A stretch of DNA of 64,000 nt. Source: JAAYZQ01 sp034428935. GTDB taxonomy: Bacteria > Chloroflexota > Anaerolineae > JAAYZQ01. The translations under genes were made by a program, and so were the position numbers. Positions 7,679 to 15,469 of this stretch are shown piece after piece. Numbering within the stretch: position 1 is the first letter of the stretch; the number at the start of each line of letters is the position of its first letter. The stretch covers positions 1-64,000 of the forward strand of contig DAOUHB010000003.1 of NCBI GenBank assembly GCA_034428935.1, given 5' to 3'. The notes beneath the pieces are model-generated. The model saw only the letters and a program-made list of their open reading frames with translations, ran no database searches and had not been told where the DNA came from.

Positions 7679-8563
7679 CTAGAATGCCCGGCGTTGTGCC
7701 TCCTCGCGGCTGACCCACTCCACGATGCCGCGGTCCATGACCGCCTTGTCCTTTTCCACGTCGATTGTCCGCCAGAAGGCCCGGGACACGCCCTCGCCGC
7801 CGTCCTCGGCCTTCCAGATCTGGGTCTTGATGGGCCGCCCCGGATAGAGGGGCCGGCTGAAGCGGTTGCGGAGGCGCACCAGGCGCTCCGGCTCGCCGGG
7901 GAACAGGTGCTTGACCACGGCCCGGCAGGCAAAGCCCAGGGTGCACAGGCCGTGCATGATGGGCCCTTCGAAGCCGCTGCTCCGGGCGAATTCGGCGTCG
8001 ACGTGCAGGGCAAAGGTGTCGCCCGACAACCGGTAGATCAGCGGCTGGTCGGGCGACGGATGGGCCATCTCCTCAAAGTCAGGCTCGCCCTCCGGCATCT
8101 CGAAGGCCTCCCGGGGCCCCGGGTCGCCGCCGAACCCGCCGTCCAGCCGGGCGAAGAGGGTCACGACGTTGGTATAGAGCTTGTGGCCGTCCTCGTGGTC
8201 GGTCTCGACCTCGCCGACCACCAGGGCCCCTTTTCCAGGGCCCTTGTCATAGATCGCGCAAATCCGCCCCTCGCTGAGCAGCCGGGCGCCCCCGGCCGGG
8301 ATGGGGCTGTGCACGATGAGCTCGTGCTCGCCGTGGACGATGCCCGCCAGGTTGACTCCCGAGGCGGCGAAAAAATCGGTCAAGAAATCGTAGGTGCTGA
8401 GGGTGGCAAACGTGGGGATTGCCTTGAGGCGTTCTTCGTAAACGTACTCCAGCTCGTCAAAGCCGGCGCCGACACCCAGGCCGTAGAGTGCGAGGTCCTT
8501 CCAGGTGTACTCGCTCTGCACCGGCCCGATCGTTTTGCCCACCGCGTCCAGGTTCAGACCCAT
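7679..8563 (-). CDS. MaoC-like (R)-specific enoyl-CoA hydratase, double hot-dog
   Basis: 294 residues, the length of the hydratase-2 unit of multifunctional enzyme type 2, with two hot-dog repeats. The N-terminal repeat is degenerate. The C-terminal one has the hydratase-2 motif YRLSGDTFALHVD: catalytic D182 and H187 are kept, while the usual Asn-Pro between them is Phe-Ala. PIMHGLCTLGFA follows. It would hydrate trans-2-enoyl-CoA to (3R)-hydroxyacyl-CoA in beta-oxidation of branched or steroid-like acyl-CoA. It is the first gene of the operon MaoC - fusion - thiolase - CaiB, 84 bases upstream of the fusion gene. Confidence 0.85.
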   Translation of the reverse strand: MGLNLDAVGKTIGPVQSEYTWKDLALYGLGVGAGFDELEYVYEERLKAIPTFATLSTYDFLTDFFAASGVNLAGIVHGEHELIVHSPIPAGGARLLSEGRICAIYDKGPGKGALVVGEVETDHEDGHKLYTNVVTLFARLDGGFGGDPGPREAFEMPEGEPDFEEMAHPSPDQPLIYRLSGDTFALHVDAEFARSSGFEGPIMHGLCTLGFACRAVVKHLFPGEPERLVRLRNRFSRPLYPGRPIKTQIWKAEDGGEGVSRAFWRTIDVEKDKAVMDRGIVEWVSREEAQRRAF

Positions 8564-8680
8564 CGATAGGTCACTCCTTTCCTCCTTGCGCCTGGCTCAA
8601 CGCGTTGCCCCCCCGCCCGTCCATGCCGGCGGGTCCTTCACATGGCTGGAACCTCCCTATCTCTCTGTCTTGGAGCCCGG

Positions 8681-9292
8681 TCACAGCTCCTGCCAGCTAC
8701 CGCTCTCGGCGTCAAAGCGCTCAAAGGCGCCGTTCTCCAGGTGATACACCCAGCCGTGGAGGACCAGCCTGCCCTCGCGCTCGGCCTCGCGGACGGGGTC
8801 GTAGGAGCGCAGGTTCTCCAACTGGAGCAGGACGTTTTCTCGAACCGTGGCCAGGTGCTGCTCCTCGGCGGGCAGGCTGCTGGCCTGGACCCTGGTTTGG
8901 GCCGGGCGCGCGTTTTCGATCCAACGGGCGATGTGGGGCTCGCGGCTCCAGTCGGGCGGGTGGTCCAGGGCCTTGATGCCGCCGCAGTCCGTGTGGCCGC
9001 AGACCACCAGGTGCTCCACGTGCAGGTGCAACACGGCATACTCGACCGCGGCGCCCGGCCCTACCTCGCCCAGGCCAAAGGGCGGGACGATGTTGGCCAC
9101 GTTGCGCAAGACGAACAGGTCGCCCGGCTCGGCGCCGGTGATCAGCTCGGGCACCACGCGCGAGTCGGAGCAGCCGATGAACATCACCTTGGGCGCCTGG
9201 CCGCGGGTAGCCAGGGTCTCGTACAGCGCCCGATTTTGTTGAAAGACCTCGGGGAACCGGCGTGCGCCGGCCAGAATCTTGTCCGTAGGCAT
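8681..9292 (-). CDS. beta-class carbonic anhydrase
   Basis: 203 residues, normal length. The zinc ligands and catalytic dyad are visible: C41-x-D43-x-R45 (GCSDSRVVPE), then H100-T-D-C103 (CGHTDCGGIKAL). NVANIVPP in between is typical of the plant/bacterial beta type. It interconverts carbon dioxide and bicarbonate in the cytoplasm. Placement beside methylmalonyl-CoA mutase accessory genes would suit supply of bicarbonate to a propionyl-CoA carboxylase, but no carboxylase gene is in the window. Confidence 0.93.
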   Translation of the reverse strand: MPTDKILAGARRFPEVFQQNRALYETLATRGQAPKVMFIGCSDSRVVPELITGAEPGDLFVLRNVANIVPPFGLGEVGPGAAVEYAVLHLHVEHLVVCGHTDCGGIKALDHPPDWSREPHIARWIENARPAQTRVQASSLPAEEQHLATVRENVLLQLENLRSYDPVREAEREGRLVLHGWVYHLENGAFERFDAESGSWQEL

Positions 9293-9326
9293 CCCTTCTC
9301 CTCCTTCTAGCTAGCTGCCCCACCCC

Positions 9327-10427
9327 TCAGACGTGGGCTCCTCCAACGCCGGGGGCGGCCCGCAGCAGCTCTTGCGCCGCCCCATAGGGGTCCAGCTCCC
9401 GGGCCACGATGCGGTCCACCAGGGCCCGCAGCCCGTCCGCCCGGCTCGAGGCCAGCACCGTGCGCAGCGCCTCCTGCTGGATGATGGTCTCCAGCTCGGC
9501 GGCGGCCCGCTCCCGCTCCCGCCACTCGAGGCGGCCGGTCTCTTTCAGGTGGGCGCGGTGGGCCAGGATGGCCGACGCCAGCTCGGGAATGCCCTCGCGG
9601 CGGGTGGCTACCGTTTTCTGGATGGGCGGCCGCCAGCGCTCCTCGCCATCTTTGCCCGCGGGCGGGTGCGTTCCCTCCCTGCCGCTCCGCCGCTCCTTCC
9701 CGCCCTGGACCACCTCCATCAGCCGCCCGTGGTGCATGACACTTGCGGTCCCGGCGGTGTCCAGGTCGAGCATCATCCGCAGCGCCATGACGGCGTGGTC
9801 GGCGCCCTCCTGGTCGGCCTTGTTCACGGCAAAGACGTCGGCGATCTCCAGGATACCGGCCTTGATGGCCTGCACGTCGTCGCCCAGGCCGGGCACCTCG
9901 ACTACCACCGTGGTGTGCGCCGTCCGGGCGATATCCACTTCGGCCTGGCCGGCGCCCACCGTCTCGACGATGACCAGGTCAAAGCCGGCGGCGTCCAGCA
10001 CTTTGACGGCGTCGGCCGTGGCCCAGGCCAGGCCGCCCAGGTTGCCGCGGCTGGCCATGCTGCGGATAAAGATACCGGGGTCGCCCGACAGGTCCCGCAT
10101 GCGGATGCGGTCGCCCAGGATTGCCCCACCCGTGAAGGGGCTGGTGGGATCCACGGCGATGATGCCGACCGAGCGGCCCGCGGGCTCCCCTTCGTGTCTT
10201 AAGTGCAGGGCAAGGGCGTTCACCAACGTGCTCTTGCCGCTGCCCGGCGGCCCGGTGACGCCCACAATGTGCGCGCGCCCCGTATGGGGATGGAGGGCGG
10301 CGAGCATCGCGTGGGCTTCCGCGCCGCCTCCCTCCACCAGGCTGATGGCCCGCGCCACGGCACGGCGCTTGCCGGCCAGCACGCCTTCCACCAACTCGCT
10401 CAACTCCCGTTCTCCCCTCTCCGCCAT
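9327..10427 (-). CDS. meaB: MeaB/ArgK G3E-family GTPase, methylmalonyl-CoA mutase chaperone
   Basis: 366 residues if the ATG at 10427 is used; a TTG at 10451 overlapping the upstream stop is the alternative. The P-loop GVTGPPGSGKSTLVNAL, the DPTSPFTGGAILGDRIRM switch region, IVETVGAGQAEVD and NKADQEGAD are standard MeaB motifs. The family is usually about 320-330 residues: the excess is a hydrophilic Gly/Arg/Lys-rich stretch (VVQGGKERRSGREGTHPPAG) after the nucleotide-binding core. MeaB loads and protects adenosylcobalamin on methylmalonyl-CoA mutase. It follows the gene of the B12-binding subunit directly. The catalytic alpha subunit is elsewhere in the genome. Confidence 0.93.
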   Translation of the reverse strand: MAERGERELSELVEGVLAGKRRAVARAISLVEGGGAEAHAMLAALHPHTGRAHIVGVTGPPGSGKSTLVNALALHLRHEGEPAGRSVGIIAVDPTSPFTGGAILGDRIRMRDLSGDPGIFIRSMASRGNLGGLAWATADAVKVLDAAGFDLVIVETVGAGQAEVDIARTAHTTVVVEVPGLGDDVQAIKAGILEIADVFAVNKADQEGADHAVMALRMMLDLDTAGTASVMHHGRLMEVVQGGKERRSGREGTHPPAGKDGEERWRPPIQKTVATRREGIPELASAILAHRAHLKETGRLEWRERERAAAELETIIQQEALRTVLASSRADGLRALVDRIVARELDPYGAAQELLRAAPGVGGAHV

Positions 10428-10447
10428 GCCCGGCTCTCTTGAGTCCG

Positions 10448-10843
10448 TCAAGCCACGTTCTCGCGGATAAAATCTACGATGGCGTCGGTCGGAGTGCCCG
10501 GGCCAAAGACGCCGCGGATGCCCATCTTTTGCAGCCGCTCCACGTCCTCGTCGGGAATGATGCCGCCCGCGACGACGAGGACATCTTCCATGTCGTTCTC
10601 TCGCAGCAGCTCCATCACTCGAGGGAACAGGGCCAGGTGCGCCCCCGACAGGATGGACATGCCCACCACGTCCACGTCCTCCTGAATCGCCGCCTCGGCA
10701 ATCATCTCCGGCGTCTGGCGGATGCCGGTGTAGACCACCTCCATGCCCGCGTCGCGCAGCGCCCGGGCGATCACCTTTGCCCCCCGGTCGTGACCATCCA
10801 GCCCCGGCTTGGCAACCAAAACTCTTATCTTTTTGTCTGACAC
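10448..10843 (-). CDS. methylmalonyl-CoA mutase B12-binding (C-terminal) subunit
   Basis: 131 residues, the length of a stand-alone cobalamin-binding subunit. D16-x-H18-x-x-G21 (LDGHDRGAKV) is the base-off His ligand motif, with SILSGAH and GGIIPDEDV as the remaining B12-domain motifs. It partners a separate large TIM-barrel subunit, not present here, to interconvert methylmalonyl-CoA and succinyl-CoA. GTG 10843 is the preferred start: GGAGG overlaps the upstream ATG at 10855 and sits five to six bases from the GTG. It is co-transcribed with meaB. Confidence 0.92.
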   Translation of the reverse strand: MSDKKIRVLVAKPGLDGHDRGAKVIARALRDAGMEVVYTGIRQTPEMIAEAAIQEDVDVVGMSILSGAHLALFPRVMELLRENDMEDVLVVAGGIIPDEDVERLQKMGIRGVFGPGTPTDAIVDFIRENVA

Positions 10844-10882
10844 TACTACCTCCATGCTCGCGTTTGTTCAGGAAGTGCTACG

Positions 10883-11419
10883 CTAAATCGGTGCCATCAC
10901 CATCCGGTCGCGGAGGCGCTTGACCATCAGCTCCTCTTCCCCCTGGATCCACTCTCCCAGGACCTCGCGCCAGATGCGATGCAGTTCGGCAAAGGGCTTG
11001 GGCTCGTAGCCCTGCCCCTGGAGAAAGGTGCGCACCGTCCGGGGCGTCCAGGCGGGGAGCACCATGGCATTGGCCTCACACATCAGGACGCCTGCCTCGG
11101 CCTCGATAGCCTGCAAGAGCCTGCTGCCCGCCTCCTTCCGGTAGCGGGCTGGCGCCACGTGGAACAAGTCGGTGATGCACACCAGGTTTTCCACCTGCCA
11201 GGCGGCCACGCCCACCACGCCGCTGCCGCCGGTGGCCACCCACAGCCCCTTGCTAAAGAGCCATTCCATGGCCGTGGCCTCGTTCACGGCCAGGCGCGAG
11301 CGGCTCGACTTTTTCACGACCCGGACGATGGCTGCCAGGTCCTGGCGCCCTGCACGACGGACCTCGATGCTCTCGGCCCCCTCGATGCTCTCGGCCCCCT
11401 CGACCTCCTTGTCGCTCAC
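10883..11419 (-). CDS. GNAT-fold protein of unknown substrate
   Basis: 178 residues from GTG 11419, with GGGGAG upstream and the coaE stop four bases before. The middle (WLFSKGLWVATGGSGVVGVA through LFHVAPARYRKEAGSRLLQA) looks like a divergent acetyltransferase fold in which the R-x-x-G-x-G loop is replaced by YRKEAGS. The N-terminus has a direct repeat, EGAESIEGAESIE, from an 18-bp DNA duplication. No substrate can be proposed. It is translationally close to coaE, and 39 bases separate it from the B12-subunit gene. Confidence 0.55.
   Translation of the reverse strand: MSDKEVEGAESIEGAESIEVRRAGRQDLAAIVRVVKKSSRSRLAVNEATAMEWLFSKGLWVATGGSGVVGVAAWQVENLVCITDLFHVAPARYRKEAGSRLLQAIEAEAGVLMCEANAMVLPAWTPRTVRTFLQGQGYEPKPFAELHRIWREVLGEWIQGEEELMVKRLRDRMVMAPI
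11363..11398. repeat. 18-bp tandem duplication inside GNAT gene
   Basis: Two exact, adjacent 18-bp copies (11363-11380 and 11381-11398) encode a six-residue in-frame repeat near the protein start. It is probably a slippage product and neutral. Confidence 0.9.
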
Positions 11420-11422
11420 CTG

Positions 11423-12034
11423 CTAGCTCCCCTCGTCGCCGCGTGGCAACTGCTCCCACGCTGCCTCCACCCGGGCGCGCAACTGCGCCAGGGTTCCATC
11501 GTTGACCAGCACCCGGTCGGCGAGGGCCGCCTTCTCCTCCTGGGGAGGCTGGGCGTCGACCCGGAGGGTCGCCTCGTCGTGGGTCATGCCGCGCTCACGC
11601 ACCAGCCGCTCGATCTGCACCTTGCGGGGGGCCGTCACCACCCACAGCGCGTCGTAAGCCCGGTGCATGCCTGCCTCGATGAGCTTGATGGCCTCCACCA
11701 GCACCACGCCGGCCTCGGCCGCGGCAATGCGCCTGCCAACCTCCAGGAGAACCGCCGGGTGAACGGCGGCTTCCAGGCGGGCCAATGCCGCGGGATCGCG
11801 AAAGACAATGTCGCCCAACCGCCGGCGGTCGACGGTACCGCCCGGGTTGAGGATCTCCGGGCCAAAGGCATCCACCACGGCGGCATAGGCCGCGCCGCCC
11901 GGCTCCATCACCTCGTGGGCTACCCGGTCGGCGTCGATGACAGCCGCTCCCAGGCTGGCCAGCATCCGCGCCACGGCGCTCTTGCCGGTGGCAATGTTGC
12001 CCGTCAGGCCGATAAGCGTCCGCCGTGGGGTCAT
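11423..12034 (-). CDS. coaE: dephospho-CoA kinase
   Basis: 203 residues. The ATG at 12034 overlaps the ABC-F stop by four bases (ATGA), which marks translational coupling and fits the P-loop at residues 12-19 (GNIATGKS). DADRVAHE and the VDRRRLGDIVF region are typical CoaE acceptor and lid motifs, and the length matches the family. It phosphorylates the ribose 3'-OH of dephospho-CoA with ATP, the last step of CoA synthesis, in the cytoplasm. Confidence 0.95.
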   Translation of the reverse strand: MTPRRTLIGLTGNIATGKSAVARMLASLGAAVIDADRVAHEVMEPGGAAYAAVVDAFGPEILNPGGTVDRRRLGDIVFRDPAALARLEAAVHPAVLLEVGRRIAAAEAGVVLVEAIKLIEAGMHRAYDALWVVTAPRKVQIERLVRERGMTHDEATLRVDAQPPQEEKAALADRVLVNDGTLAQLRARVEAAWEQLPRGDEGS

Positions 12035-13932
12035 CCTGCCAGCTCGGACCACAATTCGAGGCGCTCCTGGAGCTGGCCCTCGATCTCGCGGTAGAGGGTA
12101 CCCAGCTCGTAGACGCGCATTGCCTCCTGCCTGGCGCTGGCCTCGCCGATCTCGTCCTGGAGCGCCTGCACCTGGTGCTCCAGGCGCTGGATCTCGGCTT
12201 CCAGCTCGGCCACCTGTTGCCGCCGCGCTTCCTCTTCCCGGCGGGCACGCTGTTGCTCGCGGCGGGCCTGGCGCTCGTCCACGGAACGCTTTTCATTCGA
12301 TTCCTCGGGAGCGGGCTCTGGGTTCTGCCGGGTGCGGGCCTCCTGGTATTCGGCCCACGTGCCTTCGAACACCTCCAGTGCCCGCTCTTCCTCATTGATG
12401 ATCCACAACTGGCTCGCCAGCCGGTCCACCAGGTAGCGGTCGTGGGTGACCAGCAGGATGGTGCCCGCGTACTCGTCAAGCACGCTCTCCAGGATCTCCT
12501 GGCTGGCAATGTCCAGGTGGTTCGTGGGCTCGTCGAGCAGTAGGAAATTGGCTCGCTCCAGGACGAGGCGGGCCAGTGCCACGCGGCTGCGCTCGCCGCC
12601 CGACAGGGAGCCGATGCGCTTGAACACGTCGTCGCCCCGGAACAAGAAGCGCGCGAGAAAGTTCCGCGCCTCGGCCAGGGGCAGATTCTTGACCTCTAGC
12701 ACCGCGTCCAGGGGCGTTTTGTCCGGATCCAGGTCGCTGTGCACCTGCGCGAAATAGCCGATCTTCAGGCTGGCACCCAGGCGGGCGTAACCGGCCAGGG
12801 GCGCCACCTGGCCGAGCAGGGTCTTGAGCAGGGTCGTCTTGCCCGAGCCGTTGGGCCCCAGCAGGGCGACGCATTTGCCCCGGCGCAAGTCGAGGTCGGG
12901 ACAATGAAAGAGGGGGTCCTCCCGCTCGTAGCCCACCACCAGGTCCTGGGTCCAGAGCACCTTGTCGCCGCTGCGCAGAGGGTCCTGAAAGCGCAGGCTG
13001 ATGGTCTGCTCCTCTCGCGGGCGTTCCAGGAGTTCCTGCTCTTTGAAACGCTCCAGCCGCTTCAGGCGGCCCTTGGCCTGCCGGTGCAACTGCCCGGCAA
13101 TGTTGCGCTGGATAAAGTCCTCTTGCCTGGCGATCATCTCTTGCTGGGCCTGGTATTCCCTCGCCAGGCGTTCCCGGCGCTCTAGCCGCTGCAGCGTATA
13201 GTGCGAGTAGTTTCCGCCATAGACCTCGATCTGCCCGAAAGCCAGCTCCCACACCTTGCGCACGACGCGGTCCATGAAATAGCGGTCGTGGGCCACCAGG
13301 ATCACGGTGCCCTCCCACGTGTTCAGGTAGCCTTCCAGCCACTCGATGGCCTGCAAATCCAGGTGGTTCGTGGGCTCATCGAGGAGCAGCAAGTCGGGCG
13401 ACTCCAGGAGCAGGCGAGCCAGAGATGCTCGCGTCTTTTGCCCGCCGCTCAGGTGGGCCACGGGCAGATCGTGCTCCTCCGTAGGAAAGCCCAGGCCCAT
13501 GAGCACGTGGCGGGCACGGTCCTGGTAGGTGTAGCCGCCCTGGGCCTCAAAGCGCTCTCGCAGGGGGGCATAGGCCTCCAGCGCTTCCTGGGCGGCGGCC
13601 GGGTTGGCCATCTGGACCTCCAGGTCGTGCAGGCGGGCCTCCATGGCCCGCAGCGGCTCGAAGACAGCCATGATCTCTTGCCATAGCGAGCCGTCGCCCT
13701 CCAGGCTGGCGCCCTGGGGCAGGTAGCCGATGCGCAGCCCCTTGGCGCGGTGCACCCGGCCGCTGGTCGGCTCCTCCAATCCGGCAAGGAGGCGCAGCAG
13801 CGTGGTCTTGCCCGTGCCGTTGGCTCCCACCAATGCGATGCGATCGCCGCGCGCCACGCTGCACGATACGTCCCAGAACAGGTCTTGGGGGCCGTAAGAT
13901 TTGGCCAGTTGTTCCACAATGACGACAGACAT
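12031..13932 (-). CDS. ABC-F family ATPase (ribosome-associated type)
   Basis: 633 residues with two ABC cassettes and no membrane segments. Cassette 1 has Walker A GANGTGKT (36-43), LSGGQKTRASLA and LLLLDEPTNHLD. Cassette 2 has GPNGSGKT, LSGGERSRVALA and FLLLDEPTNHLD. A charged inter-domain linker (P-site tRNA interaction motif region) joins them. A C-terminal Glu/Arg-rich coiled coil spans about 545-625, as in Uup and some EttA relatives. ABC-F proteins act on stalled or initiating ribosomes; the subtype cannot be fixed by eye. It is the first gene of an operon with coaE and the small GNAT. Confidence 0.93.
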   Translation of the reverse strand: MSVVIVEQLAKSYGPQDLFWDVSCSVARGDRIALVGANGTGKTTLLRLLAGLEEPTSGRVHRAKGLRIGYLPQGASLEGDGSLWQEIMAVFEPLRAMEARLHDLEVQMANPAAAQEALEAYAPLRERFEAQGGYTYQDRARHVLMGLGFPTEEHDLPVAHLSGGQKTRASLARLLLESPDLLLLDEPTNHLDLQAIEWLEGYLNTWEGTVILVAHDRYFMDRVVRKVWELAFGQIEVYGGNYSHYTLQRLERRERLAREYQAQQEMIARQEDFIQRNIAGQLHRQAKGRLKRLERFKEQELLERPREEQTISLRFQDPLRSGDKVLWTQDLVVGYEREDPLFHCPDLDLRRGKCVALLGPNGSGKTTLLKTLLGQVAPLAGYARLGASLKIGYFAQVHSDLDPDKTPLDAVLEVKNLPLAEARNFLARFLFRGDDVFKRIGSLSGGERSRVALARLVLERANFLLLDEPTNHLDIASQEILESVLDEYAGTILLVTHDRYLVDRLASQLWIINEEERALEVFEGTWAEYQEARTRQNPEPAPEESNEKRSVDERQARREQQRARREEEARRQQVAELEAEIQRLEHQVQALQDEIGEASARQEAMRVYELGTLYREIEGQLQERLELWSELAG

Positions 13933-13958
13933 CGAATCCGTTTCTCCAGTCGGCCATT

Positions 13959-13986
13959 ATTATACCATACGGCGCAAAGGATACAA
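13959..13986 (-). promoter_or_regulatory. promoter of ABC-F / coaE operon
   Basis: Minus strand TTGTAT (13986-13981), 16 bp, TATAAT (13964-13959). The start site would be near 13952, about 20 bases before the ATG at 13932. Confidence 0.6.
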
Positions 13987-14070
13987 CTTGTCTGCGGTCT
14001 CTTGCCCCGGCGCGTACCGTCATTGGACAGGACTTGACGGTTTTTCGGAACTATAGGGATGGCAGAGGGC

Positions 14071-14093
14071 GATAAACCGCGCCGGGCTTTATC
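14071..14093. terminator. weak hairpin downstream of CPBP gene
   Basis: GATAAA (14071-14076) pairs with TTTATC (14088-14093) around a GC-rich centre, 20-45 bases past the CPBP protease stop. No strong T-run, so only a possible terminator. The rest of 13987-14115 shows nothing recognisable. Confidence 0.3.
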
Positions 14094-14115
14094 CGCAGTG
14101 CAAATGCTGTCCAGA

Positions 14116-14913
14116 TCAGGGCGGAAAAGGCAGAGGGGAGGTCCAGAGGGTCGGATCGACGCCCTGCTCCTGGAGATAGGCTTGGCCCACCAGCAAGAGG
14201 TAGAGCAAAATGGTGGCCAGGGTGTTGTTCAAGGCATGGATGGCGATGGCGACCCACAGCGAGCGGGTGTATTCGTAGGCCAGGGCCAGGGCGATGCCGA
14301 TGACAAAGCTGGCCGCGACGACTCCCAGCGCGTCGATATGGCCGAAGGCAAAGACCAGCGAGCTGATGGCGACCGCCGCCGGGATGCCGAGCCGCTGCCG
14401 CAGTGCGGTGTAGAAAAAGCCCCGGAAAAAGAGCTCTTCGGCCACAGGAGCGAAAACGCCGGCCCCCAGCAGTGTGACGATAAAGTGGGTCCATGACAGC
14501 TCGCTGCCCAGGAGCAGTCCGAGGCGCTCCTGCATCCCTTCCAGCCCGCCTCCCAACCACTGCTGCACGAGGACGCCAATGATCCCTCGCAGTGGTAGAA
14601 GGACGATGGTGATACCGGCGACCAGCAGCAGCCACCACCACTGCCATCTTGGCGGCGCAATCCCCAACTGGGCCCAGGTCAGCTTGCCCGGCCACAGCGC
14701 CAACAAGAAGGTTCCCCCGGCGAAAAAGAGAACGTTCAGAGTGTCGGCCTGGAGCATGTATGGCACCGAACCCTCACTCAAGAACCCGCGCTGAACGACC
14801 AGTGCAACGCCCAGGCCCGCGGCAAAGAACAGACCCATGACCAGCAGCGGGTAGAGCACGAGCTGAAGACGGCTGAAGGAAGCTTGTTTTGGCCCGGCGC
14901 TGTGTTCGTTCAT
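14116..14913 (-). CDS. CPBP-family intramembrane metalloprotease (CAAX/Abi type)
   Basis: 265 residues, about eight hydrophobic segments. The three metalloprotease motifs are present: EELFFRG (EExxxR), FAFGH (FxxxH) and HALNN (HxxxN/B). This family includes Rce1-like CAAX proteases and bacteriocin-immunity proteins; the substrate is unknown. ATG 14913 was chosen because AAAGGA precedes it and a promoter at 14933-14961 lies inside the longer open frame. It is monocistronic and separate from the ABC-F operon downstream. Confidence 0.88.
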   Translation of the reverse strand: MNEHSAGPKQASFSRLQLVLYPLLVMGLFFAAGLGVALVVQRGFLSEGSVPYMLQADTLNVLFFAGGTFLLALWPGKLTWAQLGIAPPRWQWWWLLLVAGITIVLLPLRGIIGVLVQQWLGGGLEGMQERLGLLLGSELSWTHFIVTLLGAGVFAPVAEELFFRGFFYTALRQRLGIPAAVAISSLVFAFGHIDALGVVAASFVIGIALALAYEYTRSLWVAIAIHALNNTLATILLYLLLVGQAYLQEQGVDPTLWTSPLPFPP

Positions 14914-14932
14914 GGCAAATCCTTTCTCGCCA

Positions 14933-14961
14933 ATTATACCATTGCTTGTTCGCGATGACCA
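14933..14961 (-). promoter_or_regulatory. promoter of CPBP protease gene
   Basis: Minus strand TGGTCA (14961-14956), 17 bp, TATAAT (14938-14933). The start would be near 14926, about 13 bases before the ATG. Confidence 0.6.
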
Positions 14962-15024
14962 GATCGGTTCCGGCCCTACTGGCTCGGCTGCAACTCCTCT
15001 TGCACAGCCCGCATGATAGCGCAG

Positions 15025-15053
15025 TTGACCGCCTGTGCGTTTTGGCCTATAAT
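15025..15053 (+). promoter_or_regulatory. promoter of 78-residue protein gene
   Basis: TTGACC (15025-15030), 17 bp, TATAAT (15048-15053). It lies inside an upstream-extended open frame and so fixes the start of the next gene downstream of it. Confidence 0.75.
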
Positions 15054-15150
15054 GGGGCCAGATCATTGGCCGGCTATGGCATCGCACTGCAGCTCCCTGC
15101 CGGTACCACCCCATGCGTGCAGGGCATATCGCCCTGACAGGAGGACAAGC

Positions 15151-15387
15151 GTGATACGTCTGACCGACAGTGAATCCGGCAAACCCATCGGCACCATCAG
15201 CGAGGCGCAGCTCGAGGTCTTACAGGCCCAGCTCGAAGAAGAGGACAGCGGCGACCAGGACTATTACATCGACACCGGCACCCTCGTTTGGTTCGAGAGC
15301 GAGGACATTGATGCCACCCTCACGGCGCTGCTGCGCCAGGCCCTGGGCACCCGCGAGGGCATGGAGATCCGCTGGACAAGGGACTAG
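15151..15387 (+). CDS. small conserved-looking acidic protein of unknown function
   Basis: 78 residues from GTG 15151, with a GGAGGA site six to eight bases upstream. The sequence starts MIRLTDSESGKPIGTISEAQ and has a run of acidic residues (LEEEDSGDQDYYIDTGTL), then a predicted helix ending REGMEIRWTRD. It has no Cys, signal or membrane segment. I do not recognise a function; it has the look of a widespread small cytoplasmic protein, not a chance frame, because it has both a consensus promoter and a strong ribosome site. It is followed by the separate promoter of the lysophospholipase gene. Confidence 0.7.
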   Translation: MIRLTDSESGKPIGTISEAQLEVLQAQLEEEDSGDQDYYIDTGTLVWFESEDIDATLTALLRQALGTREGMEIRWTRD

Positions 15388-15411
15388 GTTGTCCTGGCAT
15401 GCCCGGCGGTC

Positions 15412-15440
15412 TTGATCGCGCCGGGCGAACGTGGTACAAT
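15412..15440 (+). promoter_or_regulatory. promoter of lysophospholipase / cyclotransferase operon
   Basis: TTGATC (15412-15417), 17 bp, TACAAT (15435-15440); the start would be near 15447, 23 bases before the ATG at 15470. Confidence 0.7.
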
Positions 15441-15469
15441 AGCGGCAGCATAGGAGCGAGGAGAAGCGG

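Noticed and set aside
5738..8569. A 943-codon open frame on the plus strand opposite the acyl-CoA operon
   Set aside because: It is antisense to clear thiolase, HMG-synthase-like and MaoC genes; composition (His, Gly, Arg, Pro rich) is that of a GC-rich shadow frame.
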